Positions 44,058 through 53,341 of a stretch of DNA of 64,000 nucleotides are shown piece after piece (the first letter of the stretch is position 1; each line of letters opens with the position of its first letter). The notes beneath the pieces are model-generated. The model ran no database searches and was not told the DNA's origin. It worked only from the letters and a program-made list of their open reading frames with translations. The position numbers and the translations under genes are program-made. This DNA is from Clostridiales bacterium Firm_11 (GTDB taxonomy: Bacteria; Bacillota; Clostridia; Christensenellales; Aristaeellaceae). Location of the stretch: positions 57,591 through 121,590 of the forward strand of contig LVAQ01000015.1 in assembly GCA_001604105.1 (NCBI GenBank). Direction: 5' to 3'.

Positions 44058-44885
44058 ATGAGGCAAAGGATCATTACCGCGATTCTCATGATTGTGGCGC
44101 TGGTGGCGCTGTTGGTGTTGGGCGGCTGGTATTTTGCCGTGGCTGCTATTATCGCAATCATACTATGCATCTATGAAGAAAACAAAGCGCTGCTGCATCG
44201 TAAGCATCGGCCTGTGATCTGGCCCAGCTACGCTGCGCTGCTCATCAGCGCGCCGCTGATGATCTATTTCAGCGCGACGGTCATTATCCCGGTGCTGACC
44301 ATCGCCATTTTTTGTGTGCTCCTGCAAGTGATGCAGCGCGATGATGACCCTAACCTGACGGATGTGATGGTGAGCACCCTGCCGCTGCTTACGCTGGTTT
44401 TGCCCGGCATGAGCCTGTTTGGCATATTGGATACGCCCCTGCGCTCCATGCAGGCGATGCTGCTGACCATGGTGTTTGCCATTGCCATCGGCGGGGATAC
44501 CTTCGCGCTGTTTGCGGGTACCTGGATTGGCGGTAAAAAACTCTGCCCGCGTATCAGCCCCAAAAAAACCGTGGCGGGCGCTGTGGGCGGGCTGGCGGGC
44601 AGCATGCTGCTGACGTGGCTTACGGGCTACCTGTTTTCCTACTATATCCCCACGCAGGTGTTTCCGCCCCTGTGGGCTAACCTGTTGGTGGGTTTTCTGG
44701 GCGGCGTGGCCGCGCAGATGGGTGATCTGTTTGCAAGCCTGGTCAAGCGCCACTGCGGCATCAAAGATTTTGGCACGCTCTTCCCCGGGCATGGCGGCAT
44801 GCTGGATCGTATGGACAGCATCCTGTTTTCCGCGATCATCGTATACAGTTACCGCGTGCTGGTGATGAGTTATCTCGGAGGCTGA
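44058..44885 (+). CDS. cdsA: phosphatidate cytidylyltransferase
   Basis: 275 residues, about eight membrane helices. Converts phosphatidic acid and CTP to CDP-diacylglycerol for phospholipid synthesis. The C-terminal family signature is present: KRHCGIKDFGTLFPGHGGMLDRMDS, with metal-binding Asp residues, and GGDTFALFAGTWIGGKKLCPRISPKKT before it. AAAGGAAGG precedes the ATG. The dxr and rseP genes that often follow are absent; a repeat array comes next. Confidence 0.96.
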   Translation: MRQRIITAILMIVALVALLVLGGWYFAVAAIIAIILCIYEENKALLHRKHRPVIWPSYAALLISAPLMIYFSATVIIPVLTIAIFCVLLQVMQRDDDPNLTDVMVSTLPLLTLVLPGMSLFGILDTPLRSMQAMLLTMVFAIAIGGDTFALFAGTWIGGKKLCPRISPKKTVAGAVGGLAGSMLLTWLTGYLFSYYIPTQVFPPLWANLLVGFLGGVAAQMGDLFASLVKRHCGIKDFGTLFPGHGGMLDRMDSILFSAIIVYSYRVLVMSYLGG

Positions 44886-44908
44886 TGGGGGATGGCGCGC
44901 CTACGCCG

Positions 44909-45230
44909 CATCGCGTATGCGCATGCGGAGGCTGGTGCGGCTCGCAGGCAACCCCGCCTGTGTATGCAGGCGCAGGCCTTGGAATGGTTGCGCAATCCCA
45001 AAACGGGTTTACCCGTCAGTCAGGCAAAACGCGGCAACGCCGGAGGGCTTCCGCCTTTTCCGTATGGCGCATCGCGTATGCGCATGCGGCTGCTGGTGCG
45101 GCTCGCGGGCAAACCCGCCTGCGTATGCAGGCGCAGGCCTTGGGCTGGTTGCGTTATCCCAAAACGGGTTTACCTGTAAGTCAGGCAAAGCGCGGCAACG
45201 CCGGAGGGCTTCCGCCTTTTCCATTGAGCG
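44909..45230. repeat. two tandem copies of a 161-bp unit
   Basis: CATCGCGTATGCGCATGCGG at 44909 and 45070; CCCAAAACGGGTTTACC and CGCGGCAACGCCGGAGGGCT also recur 161 bases apart. Directly after cdsA. Confidence 0.9.
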
Positions 45231-45292
45231 GTAAACCATCGCCCTACGTGCGCCCATTGGGGCGGGCGTGAACACGCTTTTCGCCTGTGCGC

Positions 45293-45321
45293 TTGACAAG
45301 CCCGCAGCATTCTGCTATCCT
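45293..45321 (+). promoter_or_regulatory. strong promoter of the methionine leader
   Basis: TTGACA at 45293, exact 17-base spacer, TATCCT at 45316. Transcription would begin near 45328, about 25 bases before the leader-peptide ATG. Confidence 0.8.
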
Positions 45322-45352
45322 AACCAAAACCTGCCTGCAAGGAGGGACGACC

Positions 45353-45415
45353 ATGTTCATGACGATGCGAATGCTACGCCCGTGCGCCAGTCGCCCCGCT
45401 AGCGGTCGTGGGTGA
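45353..45415 (+). CDS. methionine-rich leader peptide (candidate attenuator)
   Basis: 20 codons: MFMTMRMLRPCASRPASGRG, with four of the first seven codons Met. AAGGAGGG lies 6 bases before the ATG and a strong promoter 30 bases further up, so it should be well translated. A strong intrinsic terminator follows 28 bases after its stop, ahead of metA. Within the RNA, ATGCGAA in the Met codons can pair with TTCGCAT after the stop, competing with a GAACGC-TTTT-GCGTTC hairpin. This is the layout of ribosome-mediated attenuation, where scarce charged tRNA-Met stalls the ribosome. Mechanism is inference; the gene layout is seen directly. Confidence 0.65.
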   Translation: MFMTMRMLRPCASRPASGRG

Positions 45416-45443
45416 ACGCTTTTGCGTTCGCATTTTGCAAGCA

Positions 45444-45479
45444 AGCAAGCCCTCCCGCCATGGGGAGGGCTTGCTTTTT
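45444..45479 (+). terminator. leader terminator upstream of metA
   Basis: 13-bp stem AGCAAGCCCTCCC / GGGAGGGCTTGCT with a GCCATG-type loop and five Ts. It stands between the methionine leader promoter and metA, so transcription of metA from that promoter requires read-through. Confidence 0.9.
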
Positions 45480-45500
45480 CGTTATCCGCGGGTTTTCCGC

Positions 45501-45735
45501 GGGGGCGAAGGCATTGCGGCGGGCGTCACGGGCAGGGATAATCAACCGCGCGGCAAATGCGCCGTAGGGCGCAGCGCAGGCGCGGCAAACAACGCCGCCG
45601 CATGCCCTGGCAGCGCTGGGGGCGAAGGCATTGCGGCGGGCGTCACGGGCAGGGATAATCAACCGCGCGGCAAATGCGCCGTAGGGCGCAGCGCAGGCGC
45701 GGCAAACAACGCCGCCGCATGCCCTGGCAGCGCTG
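45501..45735. repeat. two identical tandem copies of a 117-bp unit
   Basis: Copies 45501-45617 and 45618-45734, apparently identical. 117 is a multiple of three, so open frames run across, encoding a duplicated 39-residue unit without a ribosome-binding site. Located between the leader terminator and parS. Confidence 0.92.
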
Positions 45736-45779
45736 CGCCCCGCATATCCGGTTTGTAACAGCCAATCCATGGGAACAGA

Positions 45780-45795
45780 TGTTTCACGTGAAACG
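45780..45795. other. parS-like ParB binding site
   Basis: TGTTTCACGTGAAACG matches the conserved 16-base parS palindrome TGTTTCACGTGAAACA at 15 of 16 positions. ParB (Spo0J) loads here to organise and segregate the origin region. It is 8.4 kb from the proposed unwinding site, in intergenic DNA just before metA. Confidence 0.88.
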
Positions 45796-45877
45796 TTCCC
45801 AAGTCTATACCGTTAGCAGGCACCTTCGCAGATGGCAGGCGCCTGCCGCACCCCAGCAATGAATAGGAGGACGCCCC

Positions 45878-46837
45878 ATGCCTGTAAAAATCCCAGACGC
45901 ACTGCCCGCAACCAAAATCCTCACCGAAGAAAACGTGTTTGTGATGACCGAGAAACGCTCCCAAACACAGGATATACGGCCGCTGCGCATTGCCATTCTC
46001 AACCTGATGCCCACCAAAGAGAAAACCGAGACCCAGCTTTTGCGGCTCATCTCCAATACCCCTTTGCAGGTGGAAATCACTTTGCTGCGCACAGGCACCT
46101 ATGAAGGCACGCACACCTCCATGGATTATCTGGATACGTTTTACCGTACGCTCACCGATGTGGAAAACGAGTTTTTCGATGGCCTGATCATCACGGGCGC
46201 GCCTGTGGAAAAGCTGGATTTTACCGATGTGCTTTACTGGGAGGAGCTCACCCGCATCATGGACTGGGCGGATCAGCGGGTGTTCAGCACGCTGTTCATC
46301 TGCTGGGCGGCGCAGGCCGGGCTTTACTACCACTACGGCATTAACAAGCACCCGCTGGAGCAAAAGCTGTTCGGCATTTTTGATACGCAGGTCAAAGTAC
46401 CCCATGACCGCCTGCTCTTTGGGCTGGATGATACCTTCACCGTGCCCATGAGCCGCCATACCGCGCTGGATGAGGCGGCGCTTTCAAGCCGTAAGGATAT
46501 CATCGTGCTGGCAACCTCGCCGGAAACAGGCGCGGCGCTGGTACGCAGCCGTGACGGGCGGCGCGTTTTTGCCACCGGTCACAGCGAGTATGACCGGGAT
46601 TCGCTGGCGCATGAATACTACCGTGACCTGGCAAAAAACCTGCCCATCGAGCTGCCCCGCAACTACTTCCCGCAGGATGATGCCGCCCAGACCCCGCCCC
46701 TGCGCTGGCACGCGCACGCAAGCCTTTTGTTCAGCAACTGGCTCAATTACTTTGTCTATCAGGAAACCCCCTATGAGCTTTCCAAGGGCTTGCGCCCGCT
46801 GCCGACCCGCCCCGGCACGCGAACGGGCAAACGCTGA
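45878..46837 (+). CDS. metA: homoserine O-acetyltransferase (MetA type)
   Basis: 319 residues. Activates homoserine for methionine synthesis. Class-I amidotransferase-like fold with catalytic Cys142 (FICWAAQAG) and the conserved NLMPTKEKTETQLLRLISNTP segment. Residue 111 is Glu (ITGAPVEKL); in this family Glu111 selects acetyl-CoA whereas Gly111 selects succinyl-CoA, so the enzyme is predicted to make O-acetylhomoserine despite its homoserine succinyltransferase-family name. AGGAGG precedes the ATG. First gene of metA-metF; regulated, I infer, by the Met-rich leader 460 bases upstream. Confidence 0.95.
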   Translation: MPVKIPDALPATKILTEENVFVMTEKRSQTQDIRPLRIAILNLMPTKEKTETQLLRLISNTPLQVEITLLRTGTYEGTHTSMDYLDTFYRTLTDVENEFFDGLIITGAPVEKLDFTDVLYWEELTRIMDWADQRVFSTLFICWAAQAGLYYHYGINKHPLEQKLFGIFDTQVKVPHDRLLFGLDDTFTVPMSRHTALDEAALSSRKDIIVLATSPETGAALVRSRDGRRVFATGHSEYDRDSLAHEYYRDLAKNLPIELPRNYFPQDDAAQTPPLRWHAHASLLFSNWLNYFVYQETPYELSKGLRPLPTRPGTRTGKR

Positions 46838-46922
46838 AACCCTCATCCGCCGCGGATGCCTGCCATGGCTGGCAGAGCCAGAGGCTAACGCGGCGGCGAT
46901 GGACATGGAAAGGAGCGTATGT

Positions 46923-47789
46923 ATGCAAATCGTTACCCTGTTGCAGGATCAAGGCGTGCACGTAAGCTGCGAGGTATTTCCGCCCAAGGAATCCGCGCGG
47001 GTGGAAGAGGTGCGCCGCGTGGTGCGGGAAATATCCGCGCTCACACCCGCCTATGTGAGCGTAACCTATGGCGCGGCGGGCAATACCCCGCATTTTACCC
47101 GGGAAATATCGCAAACCGTGCAGGATGCGGGCGTGCCCGCGCTGGCGCACCTGACCTGCATCAACGATACCATCCCCAGCATCGATGCCGTGCTGAATGG
47201 CCTTGCCGCCGCGGGCGTAAACAATGTGCTGGCGTTGCGGGGGGATATCCCGCAGGGCGCCAGCTTTCCCAGCGGGGAACACTTTGCGCATGCGGCGCAG
47301 CTGGTTAGGTATGTGAAAAAGCGCGGGGGCTTTTGTGTGGGCGCGGCGTGCTATCCCGAAGGCCACCCAGAGGCTGGTAACCGCGCGCAGGATTTGGACC
47401 ACCTGAAAGCGAAGGTGGATGCGGGGGTGGATTTTTTGACCACCCAAATGTTCTTTGACAACGCGACGCTGTACCATTTTATGTACCGCGCCCTGCGCGC
47501 GGGCATACAGGTGCCGGTGAGCGCGGGCATCATGCCGGTGGTCAACGCAAAGCAGATCAAGCGCATCGCCGCGCTTTCCGGCGCTACGCTCCCGCCGCGT
47601 TTCTGGTCCATTGTGGATCGCTTTGGGGATGACCCCGCCTCCATGCGGCAGGCGGGCGTGGCGTATGCGACCGAGCAGATCATTGACCTGATTGCCAACG
47701 GGTTTAACAACATCCACCTGTACACCATGAACCGTGTGGATGTCGCAAGCGATGTGTTTGCCAACCTGGGCGCGATCATCAAACGGTAG
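46923..47789 (+). CDS. metF: methylenetetrahydrofolate reductase
   Basis: 288 residues, TIM-barrel flavoprotein producing 5-methyltetrahydrofolate, the methyl donor for MetH. Motifs: VSCEVFPPKE at the N-terminus (catalytic Glu), YVSVTYGAAGN, HLTCIND, LALRGDIP (FAD region), GAACYPEGHPEA, and DFLTTQMFFDN. AAAGGAGCG precedes the ATG. It follows metA by 85 bases and precedes metH, forming a methionine-biosynthesis run, although a 90-bp repeat array separates it from metH. Confidence 0.95.
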   Translation: MQIVTLLQDQGVHVSCEVFPPKESARVEEVRRVVREISALTPAYVSVTYGAAGNTPHFTREISQTVQDAGVPALAHLTCINDTIPSIDAVLNGLAAAGVNNVLALRGDIPQGASFPSGEHFAHAAQLVRYVKKRGGFCVGAACYPEGHPEAGNRAQDLDHLKAKVDAGVDFLTTQMFFDNATLYHFMYRALRAGIQVPVSAGIMPVVNAKQIKRIAALSGATLPPRFWSIVDRFGDDPASMRQAGVAYATEQIIDLIANGFNNIHLYTMNRVDVASDVFANLGAIIKR

Positions 47790-47964
47790 GGGCTGCTTTT
47801 GAGGTGCGGTGGCCACCCTCGGGCGTGTGGGAACGCTGCGTGTGTACAGAACGTATGCGCGTAAAGGTGTGTGCGCTTGATGCCGGTATGCGGCAGGGTT
47901 AGGCGGTTTGCGGGCTTTCCGTACGGCAGCCGTTTCCAGCCCGTGCCACTGGCGCATGGCAATC

Positions 47965-48345
47965 CAAACGCAGCACACCCCGCCGCGTACCGAGCATCGC
48001 GGGTAATCGGCGGCATGGGCGCAGGCTGTGCATCACATCGCCAATAATGCAGCGCCAGATGCAACACCCCCGCCGCGCACCGAGCATCGCGGGCAATCGG
48101 CGGCATTGGCGCAGGCGCTGCATCACATCGCCTGCAAGCAGCGCCAAACGCAACACACCCCGCCGCGTACCGAGCATCGCGGGCAATCGGTGGCATGGGC
48201 GCAGGCTGTGCACTGCATCGGCAGCAAAGCAGCGCCAATCGCAACACCCCCCGCCGCGTACCGAGCATCGCGGGTAGTCGGTGGCATGGGCGCAGGCTGT
48301 ACACTGCATCGGCAGCGAAGCAGCGCCAAACGCAGCACACCCACC
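47965..48345. repeat. four tandem copies of a 90-bp unit
   Basis: CGAGCATCGCGGG recurs at 47991, 48081, 48171 and 48262. Units share CACACCCCGCCGCG, TCGGCGGCATGGGCGCAGG and CAGCGCCAAACGCA. Lies between metF and metH; no coding potential supported. Confidence 0.92.
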
Positions 48346-48392
48346 GCCGCGGGTTACCTTACCCCTCCCCTGCCCATGAAAGGAGCCTGTGT

Positions 48393-51074
48393 ATGCACCC
48401 CTTTTTACAATCGCTCCAGGAACGCTTCACCTATTTTGACGGCGGTTTTGGCACCATGCTGCAAAGCATGGGGCTTGCGGGCGGCGAGCAGCCGGAAAGC
48501 TGGAACCTGAAACACCCGCAGCGCGTGAAGGCTGTCCATGCCGCCTACCTTGCGGCGGGCAGCGATATGGTGACCGCCAATACCTTCGGGGCGAATCCGC
48601 TGCATTTTACGCAGGATTGGCAGGCGGTGCTGCGCGCGGGCATCGGCCTGGCGCGGGAAGCCGTGGCCGAGGCGGGGCGCGGCTTTGTGGCGCTGGATGC
48701 GGGCAGCTTGGGTAAGCTCATCCAGCCGTTGGGGGAGCTTGGGTTTGAAGAAGCCGTGCGCATTTATCGGGATATGGCGCTTGTGGCGCTGGATGCGGGC
48801 TGTGATCTGCTGCTGGCCGAAACCATGACCGATCTTAAAGAGATCAAAGCGGCGGTGCTTGGCTACCATGAAGTGCTTTCGCAGCGCGGGCAATCGCTGC
48901 CTGTGCTGGTGAGCATGAGCTTTGATGTAAGCGGCAGGCTGCTGACGGGTGCGGATATTGAGGGCGCGGCGGCGATGCTCACCAGCATGCACGGCGTAGA
49001 CGCGCTGGGGCTAAACTGTGGGCGGGAGCCGGCCGCGCTGCTGCCCAACCTTGCGCGCCTGTTGCAGTGCGCGCAGGGCAGGCCTGTGTTTTTCATGCCC
49101 AACGCGAGCGTGCCCACGCTGGTTGCGGGCAAAACAGTGTTTGCCACCACGCCCGAAGCCTTCGCGGCGGATATGGTCAAGGCGGCAGAGCTTGGCGCGC
49201 ACGGGCTGGGCGGCTGCTGCGGCACCACACCGGATTATATTGCCGCCTTGGTGGAAAAAACCCGCGGGCTTGCTGTGCTGCCCATTCAAAAGGCGCCGCA
49301 GGATGGGCTTGCGCCCGCCTGCATCAGCGGCAGAAGCGGCACGGTGCATCTGGGAGAGCGCCCGATAATCATCGGGGAGCGGCTCAACCCTACGGGCAAA
49401 AAGCGTATGAAGCAGGCGCTTCGTGATGGCGATATGGATTACCTGCTGGCGGAAGCTGCCGCGCAGATGGATGCCGCGGCGGATGTGCTGGATGTAAACG
49501 TGGGCATGCCGGAGCTCGATGAAATCGCCTTGCTGCCCGCCGTGGTGGAAGCCGTGCAAAGCGTGGCTGGCGTGCCGCTGCAACTGGATACCTCCGATGC
49601 GGCGGCGATGGAAGCGGCGCTGCGCGTGTATGTGGGCAAGCCCATCCTAAACAGCGTAAACGGCAAGCGCCATGTGATGGATGAGGTCTTCCCGCTGGCG
49701 AAAAAGTACGGCGGCGCGCTGGTGTGCCTGCTGCTGGATGAAGATGGCATCCCCGCGACGGTGGAAGGCCGCCTGTCCATTGCCCATCGGCTGATTGCCG
49801 AAGCGCAGAAGTACGGCATCCCAACGTGTGATTTGCTTTTTGACGGCCTTACCATGACAGTAGCCACCGATCCCGCTGCCGCGCGCGTGACGTTGGAAAC
49901 AGTGCATCGCCTTACGCGGGAGGTGCGGGTCAAAACCGTGCTGGGGGTCAGCAATGTGAGCTTTGGCCTGCCCAAACGGGGCGTGCTCACGGCGGCGTTC
50001 CTGAGCATGGCGCTGGAGCGCGGGCTGACCGCCGCCATCATCAACCCCATGGAAGAGAGCGTTCGCGCTGCCTTTGAAGGCGCGCTGGCTACACTGGGCT
50101 TTGACGAGGGCTTTGCCCGCTACCTGGCCGCCTACGGCGGGGAAAGTGGCGCAAAGCCCGCCGAGCCTGCCGCAAACACAGGCGGCATGGGGCTGGCAAG
50201 CGGCGAAACCGCCGCCGCGCGGGAGGCCATCCGCGTTGCGGGAGAAGCCATACGCCGCGCGGAAGCGGCGCTGCATGTGCAGGCCGTGCCCGTGCCCGCG
50301 CCTGCGCATAGCGTAGGCAACTGCGCGGCTTGCGCGCTGGCTGCGCAGGCGGCTTCGGGCGATACTGCGCCCGCAACCACAGAGGCGCCGTCCGCACCCG
50401 CGCAAGCGAGTGACGCCGCCGCGCAAACCACCGCGCCGGGCGAGGGCTTTGCCGCGCTGGTTGATGCCATCCTCAAAGGGCTTACCAAAGCGGCGGTCGC
50501 GGCGGCGGTCGCGGCCATGGATGCGGGCGCACAGCCCATCAAAGTTGTGGAAAACGGCGTGATCCCCGCGCTGTCAGAAGTCGGGGATAAGTATGAACGG
50601 GGCGAGTTCTTCCTGCCGCAGCTGATGCAAAGCGCCACAGCGGCCAAACAGGCCATCGCGGCGGCTACCGAGCGCATGCCTGAGGGCAAACCCTCGGCGG
50701 GGCGCACGGTGCTTTTGGCCACCGTGCAGGGGGATGTGCACGATATCGGCAAGAACATCGTAGCAACGCTTTTGGGCAGCTACGGGTTTGGGGTTTTGGA
50801 TCTGGGGCGCAATGTAGCGCCGGAAGCGGTGGTGCAGGCGGCGCGGGAAGCGGGGGTTGGGTTGATTGGGCTTTCAGCGCTGATGACCACCACAGTGCCC
50901 GCGATGAAGGCGACCATTTTGCAGGTGCGCGAGGCGCTGCCGGGCGTGCGCATCATGGTGGGGGGCGCGGTGCTCACGCGCGAGCTGGCGCAGGAACTGG
51001 GCGCGGACGCATATGCGCAGGATGCGATGGGCGCCGTGCGTATCGCTGGGGAGCTGCTCAAAGATAGCCAGTAA
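48393..51074 (+). CDS. metH: cobalamin-dependent methionine synthase, short form
   Basis: 893 residues; transfers methyl from methyltetrahydrofolate via cobalamin to homocysteine. Domains: homocysteine-binding barrel (about 1-300; zinc ligands Cys209 and Cys275-Cys276 in GGCCGTT), pterin-binding barrel (about 320-570; GERLNPTGKKRMK, DVLDVNVGMPELDE), B12 cap (about 695-765) and B12-binding Rossmann domain with His783 in GDVHDIGKN. The C-terminal SAM-dependent reactivation domain of the E. coli enzyme is absent, so a separate reactivator is expected. Between barrels and cap lies an unusually long Ala/Pro/Thr-rich linker (about 590-690). AAAGGAGC precedes the ATG. Confidence 0.95.
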   Translation: MHPFLQSLQERFTYFDGGFGTMLQSMGLAGGEQPESWNLKHPQRVKAVHAAYLAAGSDMVTANTFGANPLHFTQDWQAVLRAGIGLAREAVAEAGRGFVALDAGSLGKLIQPLGELGFEEAVRIYRDMALVALDAGCDLLLAETMTDLKEIKAAVLGYHEVLSQRGQSLPVLVSMSFDVSGRLLTGADIEGAAAMLTSMHGVDALGLNCGREPAALLPNLARLLQCAQGRPVFFMPNASVPTLVAGKTVFATTPEAFAADMVKAAELGAHGLGGCCGTTPDYIAALVEKTRGLAVLPIQKAPQDGLAPACISGRSGTVHLGERPIIIGERLNPTGKKRMKQALRDGDMDYLLAEAAAQMDAAADVLDVNVGMPELDEIALLPAVVEAVQSVAGVPLQLDTSDAAAMEAALRVYVGKPILNSVNGKRHVMDEVFPLAKKYGGALVCLLLDEDGIPATVEGRLSIAHRLIAEAQKYGIPTCDLLFDGLTMTVATDPAAARVTLETVHRLTREVRVKTVLGVSNVSFGLPKRGVLTAAFLSMALERGLTAAIINPMEESVRAAFEGALATLGFDEGFARYLAAYGGESGAKPAEPAANTGGMGLASGETAAAREAIRVAGEAIRRAEAALHVQAVPVPAPAHSVGNCAACALAAQAASGDTAPATTEAPSAPAQASDAAAQTTAPGEGFAALVDAILKGLTKAAVAAAVAAMDAGAQPIKVVENGVIPALSEVGDKYERGEFFLPQLMQSATAAKQAIAAATERMPEGKPSAGRTVLLATVQGDVHDIGKNIVATLLGSYGFGVLDLGRNVAPEAVVQAAREAGVGLIGLSALMTTTVPAMKATILQVREALPGVRIMVGGAVLTRELAQELGADAYAQDAMGAVRIAGELLKDSQ

Positions 51075-51186
51075 CATCAAAGCATAATGACGAGTCAAGG
51101 GATAACAAACACAGTCACATTTCGCAGGGCTGAAACCCCGCGTGGGTTTTGTATACCCTGGCAACAAACGCCAGCGTGCGTTCCCC

Positions 51187-51660
51187 GCAAGCAGGTGCAG
51201 CGCCAGAAAACTGTACGGCAAACTGCGCAGGGCTTATGCAAGCAAGCGTTACCATGAAGGTTCATGGGGTAACATCCGTTTTAGACTTCGTCGGTCAGAA
51301 ACTTGGGCGCATTGCACGACTTTCCCGCATTCTACATCATTGCAAGCAGTCGCAGCGCCCAAAGGATGCTACAGCAAACCAAACTGCGCAGGGCTTATGC
51401 AAGCAAGCGTAACTATGATGATTCATGGGGTAACAACGGTTTAGGCTTCGTCGGTAAGAAACTTGAGCGCTTTGCACGACTTTCCCGCATTCTCCATCAT
51501 TGCAAGCAGTCGCAGCGCCCAAAGGATGTTACAGCAAATCAAACTGCGCAGGGCTTACGCAAGCAAGCGCAACCATAAAGGTTCGCGGGAAACAACGGTG
51601 TAGGCTTTCTCTGGTCAAACCTTTGGGCGCTTTGCATGACTTTCCCGCATTCTCCATCAC
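51187..51660. repeat. three tandem copies of a 160-bp unit
   Basis: AACTGCGCAGGGCTTA-GCAAGCAAGCG at 51221, 51382 and 51542; GACTTTCCCGCATTCT also recurs every 160 bases. Follows metH. Confidence 0.92.
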
Positions 51661-52199
51661 AACTTCTGTGCGCCGCGCAACATATCCGCATCGCGCTATG
51701 ACGCGGGCTTATCCTCCGACTTTCGCACAAACTACGAGCTGTATGTGGTATCTTTTTGCGGCGATGCCGCTTTTTTATTGTCAAAGCATCGTTTTGCGCA
51801 TTTTGGGGTTGTGCGAAAAGGGAAGATGTGTTACCATTGCCCATAGCCGAGGCAAATCAGCATATAACCTGATCGTGAAAGTGTAAGCGTAATCAGGATC
51901 GGCCAAGGCAACGCATCCATTATGCGCGGCAACATGCCGCCTGCGCAGCAGAAAGCACAGGTGCGGCAAAGCCAAACCGTCTCCCGTAAACCAGTACGAC
52001 CGCCGCCTGCCGACCGTGCGAACGCGGCGCGGGGCACGCAAACAAAAATGTAAAAGTAAAACGAGCGGCCATGCAAATAACCCCCGGTCAAAACAAGCGC
52101 GTGTGTACAAACAAGCCCACGCCTGTAAGTCCCCCGGGGCGCACAGCATGAACGCAACGCACAGGGCTAATGGCCCTTGCTGGGAAAGGACGTGAGCCT
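51661..52199. other. gene-free stretch before the GtrA gene
   Basis: Apart from the terminator at 51758-51776 I see no gene, repeat or riboswitch. It must contain the GtrA promoter, which I cannot place. Confidence 0.4.
51758..51776 (+). terminator. rho-independent terminator
   Basis: GCGGC-GAT-GCCGC followed by TTTTTT, also preceded by CTTTTT-like A/T runs for the reverse direction. It would end transcripts coming from metH. Confidence 0.75.
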
Positions 52200-52673
52200 A
52201 TGCAGCAAAACGAGCAAAACAAACAGGTTAAGCGCCTGACGGCGCGCCAGCAGGGTTGGCAGATGGCCAAATTCCTGTTCTTCTCGGTTTCGGCTGGGGC
52301 TATCCAAATCGCGTCCTTTACGCTGCTCAATGAAGCTTTCAAAGCTCCCTACTGGCTGGCCTACGGGGTGGCGCTGGTGCTGAGCGTGTTGTGGAACTTC
52401 ACGTTCAACCGCCATTTCACCTTCCGCAGTATGGAGAATGTAACCAAGGCCATGGCGCTGGTGTTCGCTTTCTATGTGGTATTCACCCCGCTTTCCATCT
52501 GGTGGGGCGAAGCGCTCACCCGCGGAGGAATCAACGAATATGGGGTGCTCATCGGTACCATGGTGATTAACTTTGTGACCGAGTACCTCTATCAGCGCTT
52601 TGTGGTGTACCGTTATACCATCGATACCAACGTGTTGGCCAAACGCGCCGCCCAGCGGGCGCAAGAGACCTGA
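52200..52673 (+). CDS. GtrA-family membrane protein
   Basis: 157 residues with four membrane helices and GtrA hallmarks: QMAKFLFFSVSAGAIQIASFTLLNE, LSVLWNFTFNRHFTFRS (the W-N-F-x-x-N-R-x-x-T-F motif) and VTEYLYQRFVVYR at the end. Family members help move or modify polyprenyl-linked sugars for cell-surface glycans. The ATG at 52200 follows GGGAAAGGACG. Single gene. Confidence 0.9.
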   Translation: MQQNEQNKQVKRLTARQQGWQMAKFLFFSVSAGAIQIASFTLLNEAFKAPYWLAYGVALVLSVLWNFTFNRHFTFRSMENVTKAMALVFAFYVVFTPLSIWWGEALTRGGINEYGVLIGTMVINFVTEYLYQRFVVYRYTIDTNVLAKRAAQRAQET

Positions 52674-53341
52674 AGCGCTTGCTGGCGCGCGGCGCCTGCT
52701 GCGCAGGCAGCTGCAAACCCATGTACGCAGGCATGTGCCATGCAGCCATGGGCGCCGGAGCAGGCGCGGGGCGCGATGACCGGGCAGCGGGCAACCGCGC
52801 GCGCGGTGCACGCAGGCAGCGCGAAGCTGCCGCACGCTTGTGGCAACACGGCTGTTGAACACGGGATACCGCCATAACCCTTCGGATCCGCCGCGCCATG
52901 ATCGCGGCAAAAGCAGAGTAGCAGCGGCTTTACGCCGTAACATAAAACAATCCCAAACACAAACGTAAAGGCACGGCTTTGTCATACCCGTTTGCGCGGT
53001 ATGGCGGTGGCAGTGGCATGCATGTTAGGACAATCGCATACAGTACGCAAAGGCACAAAGCAGCGAAAAGCCGCGTTCTTGGCACGCCCCTGTAGGGGTG
53101 TGGTACGGTTTGTGCAAGCAAAGATGAATCTGCGCGATGCACGGTCGCACAGCGCGTTTTGTCACAGCCTTTCGGATCCGTTTGTCGCTTGGGTATCGAA
53201 AGCGAGGTATATTTTTCGATGATTTATCGACCAATCAAACCAAAGGATACCAGACACACCAACGCGCAACCCATGCGGGATGGCGCGATGCCTTTTCGAT
53301 GTCGAATTTTATTGCTTCAACGCAGGAGGAACCATACGCCT
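52674..53341. other. gene-free stretch
   Basis: 668 bases. GTATATTTTTCGATGATTTATCG near 53206 is A+T-rich and may hold the promoter of the following gene. No coding sequence, repeat array or structured RNA recognised. Confidence 0.4.

Noticed and set aside
45322..45480. S-box or T-box RNA in the metA leader
   Set aside because: Neither the GAxGAAACCC block of the S-box nor the T-box antiterminator sequence is present; the Met-rich peptide fits better.
45501..45735. Protein with two identical 39-residue repeats
   Set aside because: Frame exists on both strands only because the 117-bp duplication is a multiple of three; no start signals.
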